From assembly GCA_018136815.1 (NCBI GenBank), contig CM030935.1:3341999-3405998 (forward strand): a stretch of DNA of 64,000 bases, written 5' to 3'. Below are positions 10,454 to 19,121 of the stretch, one piece after another. The position numbers and the translations under genes were made by a program. The notes under the pieces were generated by a model. That model searched no databases and had not been told where the DNA came from. It saw only the letters and a program-made list of their open reading frames with translations. The stretch is from Isochrysis galbana. Lineage: Eukaryota > Haptophyta > Isochrysidales > Isochrysidaceae. Positions within the stretch are counted from its first letter, which is position 1, and the number at the start of each line of letters is the position of its first letter.

Positions 10454-10980
10454 GGAGAGGTCCTGCATGCGGCTGCGCGGCGGCCACATCATGCGTGACG
10501 AGGAGGCCGCTGGAATTTTCATCGAGGGGGGGGGCACGCACTAGTAACCATGCATCCCCTTATCCCCTTGCTCGCAGGAGCGCCCTCGGCCCGGTGTCCT
10601 AGGACCGAGCTTTTTTGTATTTGATGTTGCTGGGCCTTGTGGGTTCAATCTTTACGGGAGCTGAACAACAAGAAACGACAAGCCTTGCAAGAAGCTAAAC
10701 AAGCCTTCACAAGGTAACCTGAGAGCCTGAGACAAGCGCGCAGCGAGTGACAGGCGACCTGGCTCCTTTGGGTAAAGATTACCCGAAAGGAGGAAACCTG
10801 GAATCTAGACCTGGCAAACAGGCTAGAAGGAACGAAACGAGAACTCGAATTCTAGATCGCTAGGGACGAACCCTACCAACCTAGATGTACCTGAGCTTCA
10901 CCGTGTGGCCGCACGGCGAAGGACCTGGAAACAAGAGCCTGGAAATCGCATCATCTAAGATGAATGCGACACCCCCCGAC
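10454..10980 (-). repeat. Possible 3' LTR of the retroelement
   Basis: Reading on the minus strand from about 10985: a purine-rich GTCGGGGGG is followed at about 10970 by TGTCGCATTC, a plausible polypurine tract and LTR start (TG...). A matching PPT/LTR-start pair (GTCGGGGAG then TGTCGTATTC) occurs near 24950 on the same strand. The end of the LTR cannot be fixed; it may lie near 10610. I found no matching 5' LTR upstream of the Gag ORF, so the call is tentative. Confidence 0.35.
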
Positions 10981-11358
10981 TAAGATCGAGACGTCTCCCG
11001 ATGTCGAGCGGTGAACCTGGAAACAGAGACCTGGAACCTGGAACCTGAGCTGACCAGAGGTCAGAATCGGAACAAGAAGCAACGAAACATAGCGAGCGAA
11101 ACGTGGAGACAAGAACACCCTTTGGATCCAAAGCGAGCACGAAATCGGCGGCTTAACGCGGCGGCCTCTTTCGTACGCACTGCCCCACCCACTTCTCCCT
11201 TTTACAGGAGCTTTGCTCGGGTGTTGCGCCGGGTGTAGAGCGCAGGCAGCACGCGTTCAGCACCTCCATGATTCGCTCGGACGGAAACTTGAACTCGGAG
11301 CCCTAGCCGAGGCGTGGGGCTAGCCTAGGGGGACGGGTCCCTTACCCAAGACATGGGA

Positions 11359-13572
11359 TCAACGAGAGTGGAGCCTGGAGCGAGTGCGCGAAGACGGCGC
11401 ATCAAGAACGAGAGGAAGAGGAGTATCCCTGGCCGACGAAGAAGTTGCTTCCGGGGACTCAACATCTTCTGGACAAGTCTCTTCGACGGAGCGATCATAC
11501 TCATCAAGCAAATCAGAACAACGACGGAGCAACTCGGAACGAGGCTCCCAGGTGGCTTCTCGAAGAGCATAGCCACGCCACTTCACGAGGTACTCGATAG
11601 AATCGCCATGGCTACGACGATCGAGCAACTTTTCAACGATGTACTCGTCGTCAGCCAGCGGCTCTTCATCAACGAAAGTATGATACGGCCGGAGGTTCGA
11701 GATATGCCGTTGATCGTCGGAAAGAAGCCGGTCCGGATCGATGGTGGCTGAGTCGAGTAGGGCTCGTTGCTCCTCGCTCAGCGCGGTGACAGGGTCACCA
11801 TCCCCCTCGCTTCCATTCGGAGTCCAGCCCCGGTGCAACTTGAAACGCACCTGGAGCGAAGCTATCGGATGCAGAGACGGCAGGGTCAGCGCATCGACTC
11901 CGGTGTGGACGATCGTCACCGCGATGCGGTGATCGTCCGTGGGCGTGACCACCGTGGGCATTACGAGAGGGGACGAATCGAGAGCCTCGCGATTTGGTAG
12001 GCGGTCGACTAGCATCGCGCAGTCCGAATGATCTCGGAGAGCTAGCGGAACCCTGACCCAGATGGTTGCGCGGTGGAAGGCAGGAATCGTCACCGCTTGC
12101 TCCGTGTAGAGAAGATATTCGGACGAGGTAGACGCCGGAGCTTTGGCCGCAAACTCGTCGGCAGACTCAAAGAGAGGTGTATAGAGTGGCTGTCTAGCAT
12201 CAGCAGCAGCCTCACCCTCCGATCCGGCCGGGATCTCTCGTGTTGCCGTCGACCTCTCCAGAAAGTCGACAGTCAGCGGCTGACCGGGTGACATCGAGAT
12301 AGCTCCGACGAAGCCGGCGTCCGCGACTGGGGGCGGCGCCGTGGAAACTCTGACTACACATTCGGAAAGGACTCTTGAAGAGTCTTCTGAATCGCCAGAG
12401 GCCGGACGGAGGCGGAGGCTTCCTTCCGAGCTCGCGGCGTCGAGAGAAATGGTAGCGGAGTGGGCGGCCAAAAAATCGTTCCCGAGCAGAAGCATCGCGT
12501 TTCCTTCGATGACCGCGAACGAATGACGGAAGAGGCGACCGGACAAGGAGAAGACGAGGCTAGCCCGGCCCCTAGTGATGAGAGGAAGGCCGTCCGGCCC
12601 ATGTAGGTTGGGGACGGTAGCGTCCGATACGCGTTCGACGCAAGCGTCTTCAGGTAGTCGATCGAGAAGAGCAGTGGTGATTACTGACGGGCCCGCTCCA
12701 GTGTCAGCCAGGGTGCTGTTCACCGTGAGGGCAACGTCCGGGAGAACGAACCCTTGAGCTGCGCGGTCGCCATCGGCACGGCAGACCACGAGATCGCGGA
12801 CATAGAGGCAGTGACGAGGGTAGAGCGGCGGCGGAGTGTCCGCGATAGATTCCACCGGAAGTGAGGTTCCGGCTCCGGGTGACAGGGTGGTTGGATTGGA
12901 GGCTAGCCTGGACGGAGAAGATTCATCGACGTGGGGCACTCGCTCGATAGCGGCGGCCACCGTCTGCGGCACGAATGGTATCGAGGAGTGTGGGGATGCC
13001 TTTGCTGAATTAGAGGGGTTAGGCACGCCATCATAGCCTAGCCCTCGACGGTCCGTCGGATGCCGAGGTTGATCCATTTGGCGTGACCATTCCTTCTCCA
13101 GGGACTTCTGCAAGTCTGTCTTCGGAAGCTTCGACAACTCGGAAAATCCGGCCGCACTGAGGCCCCTAGCGGCAGCCCCATCGCCACACAATGCCTGTGG
13201 AGTACCTTCTCCGTCGGCGGCGTCGGAGGGCTTGGTCTCGAGGGCCTGCATGCTCCGGTGTTCTGGAGTCTCGGGCGTATCATCTTCTCCCGAGTCCAGC
13301 CCAACATCCCCGTTTTCAAGTGGCCTTTCGGCTACGACCGAACCGGTCGGTTCGGCCACTCCTTCGTCGCCAGCCGTGAAGGAGGCGCTCGGAGATAGTG
13401 CATTGATGCCTTGAGAGCCCAGTCGAGACAAGATGGGAGGTTCCGACGGCTCCGCAGCTGCCGCTTGCTCAGCGATTTCTTGGGCGATGGAAGGCGTGAC
13501 ATCCTGCCACCGATGGACCCCCGAAATTACATCACGATCGAAGACCTGCCACTTGCTGCGGCGCTTCTTCAC
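11359..13572 (-). CDS. Retropepsin-chromodomain C-terminal part of the retroelement
   Basis: A 737-residue frame whose first residues (KKRRSKWQVFDRDVISGVHR...) repeat the end of the preceding ORF because of the tandem duplication. An aspartic protease domain lies at about 12720-12430 (DTGAGPSV...LLGNDFLAAH); DTGA carries the catalytic Asp. A long linker ends with the pre-RT signature EEQRALLDSATIDPDRLLSD. This is joined at once to HISNLRPYH, the tail of a gypsy integrase. A complete chromodomain follows (EYIVEKLLDRR ... YLVKWRGY ... ATWEPRSEL, about 11640-11480) with its aromatic residues present. No RT (YxDD) or integrase D,D-35-E block is present anywhere in the window. Confidence 0.85.
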   Translation of the reverse strand: MKKRRSKWQVFDRDVISGVHRWQDVTPSIAQEIAEQAAAAEPSEPPILSRLGSQGINALSPSASFTAGDEGVAEPTGSVVAERPLENGDVGLDSGEDDTPETPEHRSMQALETKPSDAADGEGTPQALCGDGAAARGLSAAGFSELSKLPKTDLQKSLEKEWSRQMDQPRHPTDRRGLGYDGVPNPSNSAKASPHSSIPFVPQTVAAAIERVPHVDESSPSRLASNPTTLSPGAGTSLPVESIADTPPPLYPRHCLYVRDLVVCRADGDRAAQGFVLPDVALTVNSTLADTGAGPSVITTALLDRLPEDACVERVSDATVPNLHGPDGLPLITRGRASLVFSLSGRLFRHSFAVIEGNAMLLLGNDFLAAHSATISLDAASSEGSLRLRPASGDSEDSSRVLSECVVRVSTAPPPVADAGFVGAISMSPGQPLTVDFLERSTATREIPAGSEGEAAADARQPLYTPLFESADEFAAKAPASTSSEYLLYTEQAVTIPAFHRATIWVRVPLALRDHSDCAMLVDRLPNREALDSSPLVMPTVVTPTDDHRIAVTIVHTGVDALTLPSLHPIASLQVRFKLHRGWTPNGSEGDGDPVTALSEEQRALLDSATIDPDRLLSDDQRHISNLRPYHTFVDEEPLADDEYIVEKLLDRRSHGDSIEYLVKWRGYALREATWEPRSELLRRCSDLLDEYDRSVEETCPEDVESPEATSSSARDTPLPLVLDAPSSRTRSRLHSR

Positions 13573-13887
13573 CGTGTTTGGAGGGCCTGGCGTTGTAGAG
13601 CGGTCCCTTATGGGCCACTCCCACGGCGTGAAGCGGTCTCCTGTGCATTGATGCCTTGAGAGCCCAGTCGAGACAAGATGGGAGGTTCCGACGGCTCCGC
13701 AGCTGCCGCTTGCTCAGCGATTTCTTGGGCGATGGAAGGCGTGACATCCTGCCACCGATGGACCCCCGAAATTACATCACGATCGAAGACCTGCCACTTG
13801 CTGCGGCGCTTCTTCACCGTGTTTGGAGGGCCTGGCGTTGTAGAGCGGTCCCTTATGGGCCACTCCCACGGCGTGAAGCGGTCTCCT
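13398..13887. repeat. 245-base tandem duplication inside the retroelement
   Basis: Unit 1 is 13398-13642 and unit 2 is 13643-13887. Both begin GTGCATTGATGCC and end GGCGTGAAGCGGTCTCCT. The units look identical by eye. As 245 is not a multiple of three, the duplication moves the downstream protease-chromodomain frame out of register with the methyltransferase frame. Confidence 0.95.
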
Positions 13888-16238
13888 TTCGCCTCGGTCC
13901 CGTCTTGCGATACGTTAGTTTCCGAGTCCTCCTGATGAAGCAGGCGAGAAGCATCGGCAACGGGGCCTGCGTCCGGGATCACGACAACCGAATCAGACAC
14001 TGGCGAACCGCTGGGAGGCGTGAGGTGAGAGCTAGAAGCTGCTTCGCCTCTCCCCTCCATGAAACGAGCCAGAGCCGTCCTCGGCTCAGCCAGCTCGAAA
14101 CCGGTCGAGCAAAGCGAAGGGCGTTCTCTCAAGCTGGCAGATGCTTGGGAAATTGCCCAGTCCACCGTGAAGTCGAGCGAACGCGACGCCTTGGCTTCGC
14201 GCGCATAACGGCGCAAGACCGGCATCCACTGGGCCGCCATTGCACCGGCAATGCCCACATAGGTGCGGCTGCGAAGGGCGCCACGGTGGGGCGACGGCGA
14301 TAGATCCGCCATCGCGGATAGACGTCCCTCGACAATCTTCGAAGGCTGCAGGGGCGGGAGTGAAGCCGTCAGGTACAGGCCAGTTGCTTTTTGATGGCCC
14401 GTGCCGTGCTGCCACGGCTGCACAAACTGCCGCGGTCGCAACCCCCCGACTAAGGCGGAGGCTTCCGCGTGCATTCGAGGATTTTCGACGGCAACGAAAG
14501 GCGCGTCGGCGCTCGCCATGGCGAGGAAGACTCTAGCGGCGGATTCGAGAGCCTGGCGTCGTCCCGGCTCCCGATCGAGCCACTGGCAACTCACCGCCGA
14601 CAAATACGTGCACGGCGGATGCGCGACCACGAGGTCCCAACCTAGATTTTGAATGTGAAGAGCATCTCCGCAGAAGTGGGGAATGTAGTCGATCTCCGAC
14701 GGTCGTAGATCGCACGTCGCGACGTGCGCTCCGGCGAGTAGGAACATCGAAGACACGACCCCGCTAGCTTCACCGACGACCAGAACGCGGGGTGGAGGAA
14801 TCCCCTCGGCCGCGTCGAACGTCACGGCGTCGTGGATCGCTGCTAACTCAGCGCAAAGCTCGTCGAAATGCGTCGGCAACACGGCAGAGGGCGATGCATG
14901 AGTGCTCGCGTCCGGCCGCCGCAAGGCTAGAGCAGCTTCGGCGAGATGGCGGGGCAAGATGACGGAGGAACCGCTAGCCCGGGCACGGGAGGCGGCTAAC
15001 ATTTGAAGCTCGCGCGTAGGGGCGCGGGCAGTTTCAGTAGACTTGGCGGCCGAGGAACAACCAACCACGGCGATCCGGTGGATGGCCTCGGCAGTGGAAT
15101 TCAGGGGAAGGAGATCGTCGCCCTCGAGTTTCGGTGGGCTAGACATGAAGGGGGTTGGCTCCGGCGGGCGATCCCTGGAACGGGGATCCTCCGGAGAGCC
15201 GAGAGAAAGAGGAGACGCCGGCGTCCGTGTGGGGCGCGACGAGAGATCGTAATCGACGGCCCCTGCGTCTCCCGAGTCTGGGGTGGCCACGGCGTGAGCG
15301 CGGAAAGCCGCAGCTCCCTTGGAACCTTCAACTTCATTGACTCCGGAAGCCGACCCTTCCGGGTCGGTAACCAGGTCAGAAACGAGAACGGGTGCAACTT
15401 CGAGACGAGAGAATGAACACGATGACGGAGAAATATAACGAACCGGGGAGAGAGGTGAGGAGGAGGCACTAGTCTCCGCCTCTACAGCACGAGAACCTAC
15501 AGTAGACAACGACAATTCGTCCGCAGAGCGGCTCCGGCTATGGCCCTTGGGAGAGAGGTCTCCAGTGGGGTCCCGCCGGGAAAGAGCAGAAACAGGTAGA
15601 GCAGCAACAACGTTTTCGGACGCGGCAGCGGCCACGTCGGACCTATCCATAGAACCTAGAGCAGAAGATGATACCGAGTCGACAGCCCCCGAGGGCTTCA
15701 CAACTGATTGTTTACGAAACGAAGAGACCGAAGACGCGTCGAATCCACCTAGCCCACCCCCTTGGGCAGGGCCGTCGGGGGGTGAATCCAGGGATGAAGA
15801 TGCGACGAAAGACCTAGGAGAGTTAGAAGAAACCGATGACAGCATAGTATCCGTAGAAATAGATTCCAAGAGGGGCAGCGAGCGAGAATCGGCCCCTAAC
15901 ATCCTAATAGCGTGCGGAGTAATAGAAGAACTTGTAGACGTACACGAATTTCGGAGAGTCGGGTCGCGACTATCTCCGGGGCAAACCTGTTTCCAGGAGC
16001 CCGGGTCAAGTGTCGACTCCGGCTTCCGAGATAGCCGTCCGGCGGGGGCTTCAGCCGGCGAGGCGGCTCCCACCGTCGAAGACTGAATGGAGCTAGAGAC
16101 AGGGGGAGAATCGCCGCGTTGACAGCTCTTCTCCCCAAGCGACGTAGGGATCGGATCGGGATGGTGGTGGTGGCGTTCGGGCCCACCGCCCGAGATGTTC
16201 TCCGCCAGGGTTTGAGGGACGGGGACCCCGCCGGACCC
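13608..16238 (-). CDS. Retroelement ORF with DNA cytosine-methyltransferase-like domain
   Basis: Open in the Gag frame from just after the TAG; no ATG lies near its start, so it is probably expressed by stop readthrough or is dead. About 350 residues of Ser-rich linker precede a compact class-I methyltransferase: motif I VLVVGEASGVVSSMFLLAGA (about 14790-14730), motif IV DLVVAHPPCTYLS (about 14640-14604, with the catalytic-type PPC cysteine) and a motif VI-like FVAVENPR (about 14495-14475). PWQHGTGHQK and SRTYVGIAGAMAAQW follow. This layout resembles small phage-type cytosine-C5 methyltransferases more than DNMT1. The frame ends just past the start of the second duplication unit, with short aberrant residues after GSQGINA. 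Confidence 0.78.
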   Translation of the reverse strand, partial: GSGGVPVPQTLAENISGGGPERHHHHPDPIPTSLGEKSCQRGDSPPVSSSIQSSTVGAASPAEAPAGRLSRKPESTLDPGSWKQVCPGDSRDPTLRNSCTSTSSSITPHAIRMLGADSRSLPLLESISTDTMLSSVSSNSPRSFVASSSLDSPPDGPAQGGGLGGFDASSVSSFRKQSVVKPSGAVDSVSSSALGSMDRSDVAAAASENVVAALPVSALSRRDPTGDLSPKGHSRSRSADELSLSTVGSRAVEAETSASSSPLSPVRYISPSSCSFSRLEVAPVLVSDLVTDPEGSASGVNEVEGSKGAAAFRAHAVATPDSGDAGAVDYDLSSRPTRTPASPLSLGSPEDPRSRDRPPEPTPFMSSPPKLEGDDLLPLNSTAEAIHRIAVVGCSSAAKSTETARAPTRELQMLAASRARASGSSVILPRHLAEAALALRRPDASTHASPSAVLPTHFDELCAELAAIHDAVTFDAAEGIPPPRVLVVGEASGVVSSMFLLAGAHVATCDLRPSEIDYIPHFCGDALHIQNLGWDLVVAHPPCTYLSAVSCQWLDREPGRRQALESAARVFLAMASADAPFVAVENPRMHAEASALVGGLRPRQFVQPWQHGTGHQKATGLYLTASLPPLQPSKIVEGRLSAMADLSPSPHRGALRSRTYVGIAGAMAAQWMPVLRRYAREAKASRSLDFTVDWAISQASASLRERPSLCSTGFELAEPRTALARFMEGRGEAASSSHLTPPSGSPVSDSVVVIPDAGPVADASRLLHQEDSETNVSQDGTEAKGDRFTPWEWPIRDRSTTPGPPNTVKKRRSKWQVFDRDVISGVHRWQDVTPSIAQEIAEQAAAAEPSEPPILSRLGSQGINAQETASRRGSGP

Positions 16239-19121
16239 CTACTGAGGCTTAACCCGGACCATCGAGCGAAGAAGCTTATGAATGTGCTCGTCCGATCCGC
16301 ACTCTCCGCAGCCAGCCTCACACAGAAAGCGGATATATGGCTGACAGATGACGGGGTTGTGAGCACCGTCTCCCGTGCCATATTTCCAGGCTTCGCTGGA
16401 TGGAGTGCCAGGAGGAGCTTGAGGTCGGAGAGCGCAGAAGGCACAGCCGTTTTCGTTCGTCCATTCGGTGATTCCCCTATTGATATCGTCCGTCCGTGGA
16501 GTTTCCATTGAATTATCGGCCGGTCGGCACTTCGCTAGCGCCGCCGAGACCCTTGGGTGCTTGGCATAGCCTGCTACGGCCCAGAAGCGGGCTCGGGCCC
16601 GATTCCAAAGCTCGGGCGTCCACCGGGATACGCCCAAATCGGGCGGTAGCCCTTGGCCGTTCGCCGGCGGATCGCAGCGACGGCTGGGCGGCCGAGACGA
16701 GCCTCCCTTTCGATCCGGTGGATCGGTCAGTATAGCCGGCAACGGCGAGTTGGAGTGGTAACTTGCCGGCGGTGCAGCAGCCCGATAATCAGGCTTCGAA
16801 GCAGGCGAGTGTCCCTGTCCGCGAAGAGCTTCCGCCACGGTGGCTTGGACGGCTGCCTGCACGGCGGCGACCATGTCCGTGGTCGAAGCGGTCTTCTGGG
16901 ACGAGGAAGTCTCGTTCTTTGCCTCGCCTGAGGCTTTAGTGCGTACGCTAGCCACGGTTTGCTTCGTCGAGGGCCGGGATTGATGACGCTTCACCCGGGC
17001 CTGCTCGTAAGGGCTGAGGTACCGTTGGCAGAGGTTGACGCACGAGAGCGCCGACCGCCCTAGCTCGTGGTTCTCTACGCGGAAACGAGTCTCCGCGAGC
17101 ACCTCCGCAAATTTAATAGCATTATCGACGCCGCGCTGAGGATCAACCTTATCGTTCCGGATGATTTCTTCGAACCTCTGGTTGATCTCATGGGCCATGT
17201 TTGGATGATCCCACACGTTGGTGGAGTCAACCGCGGAATCGCCAAGCTTGCGGATGTAGGCGCGAACCAAATTCTTGCTGAGCTCACATAGATCAGCGCC
17301 GGCCTCGCGCTCCCTCATGCGGTCCCACTCCATCGACGCCGAGTCTTTCGCGAAACCATCGGCCCCGTTTGCGAAGGTCCCGTCGCATTTGCGAAGAAGG
17401 ACGTCAGCAGCGAGGACAGGATTGAGAGCGAGGGCGCGGTCCTCCACTAGATCGAGGAGGAAGGCGAAGATGCGGGAATTGCCGCTGGAATTGGCTCCGG
17501 CTGCCGCGAGGAGGGAGGTAAATATTTCGCGATGATCGCAGCCGAGCGCTAGTGCCCGCTCCAACGGCTTGATGAGAGTTAGCCGAAATTCATTCCAGGC
17601 TGTCGCCGCGGTTTGAACGTTATCGGAGGCGAGGGCCTTTGGGAAGCGGAGCTCCGAAAGCTCTTTGCCCATCCTGACCTGATGGTGAAGGGTTTGCTCG
17701 GCTGAGAAGCGGCTACGCACCCATTTGAGCAAGTGGTCCTCCTCCATGAAAATTCGGCAATGCCAAACGTTGCCCGCCAGGGAGAGGTTGCTCTTCAAAA
17801 TGGTGTGGATGAGCTCATGCTCGTCGGAGTCGCGGTAAAGGGCGGCCAGATCGCGTGAGGGCAGGGCGAGGAGATTTTTCCACTCGCTTACAACTGCCTC
17901 TCGCTCATCCATCCCCACCGCAAGGCAGGGGTCGCGAGGGTGGCGGAACGGCACCATCGGGGTCGGGCCCCGGTAAAGGCTCTGATCCTGGCGGCGGGGT
18001 TCCGATTTGGAGGTCGGGTACGCCGACCGTGGAACCCTAGAAGCCGGAGAGGCGTGGCCCTTTGGGTCTAGAGCAGGAGGCTCGCCCATGGGTGGTTCCC
18101 TCTGAACCGGCCTAGCAGAATCCGCAGCCGCCTCGGTCCGATCCATGGACGGACTTGAAGCGGGCTCTTGGCGGGCTTGGAGTAGCTGAGTCAGGGCTTT
18201 GAACCCTGCTTCAACTTGATCCCGGAGAAGCCCCTCCCTCGCCTCTGCCGCGGCAAGGGATGACTGTAGGCGCTCCACAGCCCCTTTTAGGGTGTTGGTC
18301 TCCGCCTGAAGCCTTGCCATTTCCGCATCCTGACGCGCCGCGGCCGTCTCGATCGGGGTGATCTCTTGATCAAGGACCCTTTTTGATGACGGCGGGGCAT
18401 AGTCCCGGTAAGCGGGGCTTCGGAAGCTGATCCCCTCCCCTTCACCGACCTCAGACTCATCATCTCGAAGGTGAGGAGGGGGGTCAAACTGAATCAGAGG
18501 GAGGGGACCCTCCTCCACCTCATTGGCCAACTCAGCGACGCTGAAGTTGGCCTCATGCGGGAGAGGGTCATGCTCCACCATGGCCCGCTGTGATTGCACC
18601 CGGTGGGTGCCGAAGGAAGCGGACAAATCCTCGCCATCCGCCACGAGCTGATCGGAGCCAGTCGTGGAGATAGCAGCCGGGGTGATGGGTGCCATTGGTG
18701 TAGCCTCAGAAGCCGTGGGATCACTCGGACATCCCACGGGAGCAAAAGCTGCAGCGGGCAGAGAAGGTTCCCTGAGGGGTTCCTCCTCTGCGGCCGAGGA
18801 CGCAAGCTTCGATTTCGTGCTTGTCGAGTCGAGCGGAGCCGGAGGGCTCTGAGCCACTCCGTCGCGAGCAGCACCGGCGGCTAGCGCGGCGCTTTGGCCC
18901 TCCTCCCCACCGGGAGTCGGGTGAATGAAATTCTGGACTGGGTCGGGCAACCCCATTTGGGTGTCTGGACGGGGAACGAACGGCGAACGAAGGGCTGTGG
19001 GGCGGCGAGGCGCTCCTAGCGGCCCTAGTGTGATGGGTTGTAAGAGATTGTTAGACCTACAAAGAACTCTTCCCTCAGGGAGGGAGCCTAAGCTGCTTGA
19101 GTGCAGCGACGCAGCGAACAA
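16239..19121 (-). CDS. Retroelement Gag-like protein
   Basis: A 960-residue frame. The first 250 residues are Pro/Ser-rich and low in structure. A coiled coil (RLQAETNTLKGAVERLQSSL and neighbours, about 18360-18180) precedes a helical capsid-like region (about 17900-17000). A Ser/Ala-rich linker follows. The C-terminal cysteine-rich end (CAFCAL ... FLCEAGCGECGSDEHIHKLL) looks like a zinc-binding nucleocapsid-type or Gag-associated module, though it is not the classic CX2CX4HX4C knuckle. It ends at TAG 16241-16239, and the same frame stays open beyond this stop. Confidence 0.75.
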   Translation of the reverse strand: MFAASLHSSSLGSLPEGRVLCRSNNLLQPITLGPLGAPRRPTALRSPFVPRPDTQMGLPDPVQNFIHPTPGGEEGQSAALAAGAARDGVAQSPPAPLDSTSTKSKLASSAAEEEPLREPSLPAAAFAPVGCPSDPTASEATPMAPITPAAISTTGSDQLVADGEDLSASFGTHRVQSQRAMVEHDPLPHEANFSVAELANEVEEGPLPLIQFDPPPHLRDDESEVGEGEGISFRSPAYRDYAPPSSKRVLDQEITPIETAAARQDAEMARLQAETNTLKGAVERLQSSLAAAEAREGLLRDQVEAGFKALTQLLQARQEPASSPSMDRTEAAADSARPVQREPPMGEPPALDPKGHASPASRVPRSAYPTSKSEPRRQDQSLYRGPTPMVPFRHPRDPCLAVGMDEREAVVSEWKNLLALPSRDLAALYRDSDEHELIHTILKSNLSLAGNVWHCRIFMEEDHLLKWVRSRFSAEQTLHHQVRMGKELSELRFPKALASDNVQTAATAWNEFRLTLIKPLERALALGCDHREIFTSLLAAAGANSSGNSRIFAFLLDLVEDRALALNPVLAADVLLRKCDGTFANGADGFAKDSASMEWDRMREREAGADLCELSKNLVRAYIRKLGDSAVDSTNVWDHPNMAHEINQRFEEIIRNDKVDPQRGVDNAIKFAEVLAETRFRVENHELGRSALSCVNLCQRYLSPYEQARVKRHQSRPSTKQTVASVRTKASGEAKNETSSSQKTASTTDMVAAVQAAVQATVAEALRGQGHSPASKPDYRAAAPPASYHSNSPLPAILTDPPDRKGGSSRPPSRRCDPPANGQGLPPDLGVSRWTPELWNRARARFWAVAGYAKHPRVSAALAKCRPADNSMETPRTDDINRGITEWTNENGCAFCALRPQAPPGTPSSEAWKYGTGDGAHNPVICQPYIRFLCEAGCGECGSDEHIHKLLRSMVRVKPQ

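Larger units (their letters stand above)
11359..19121 (-). mobile_element. Methyltransferase-carrying chromodomain LTR-type retroelement, internally deleted
   Basis: One coding stretch runs from ATG 19121 to the stop at 11359. The order is a Gag-like ORF (19121-16242), a TAG codon (16241-16239), the same frame continuing into a methyltransferase-like module, a 245-base tandem duplication that shifts the frame, then a retropepsin and a C-terminal chromodomain. Protease and chromodomain are those of Ty3/gypsy chromoviruses. The sequence passes directly from the pre-RT linker (ALSEEQRALLDS...LLSDDQR) to an integrase C-terminal tail (HISNLRPYH). RT, RNase H and the integrase core are therefore absent. 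The element is non-autonomous. A 3' LTR is possible near 10970; no clear 5' LTR is visible. Possible domestication is untested. Confidence 0.85.

Noticed and set aside
15896..16444. Alternative reverse frame overlapping the Gag end, a possible -1 frameshift product
   Set aside because: The Gag frame itself is open beyond the single TAG into the MTase ORF, so a frameshift is not needed.
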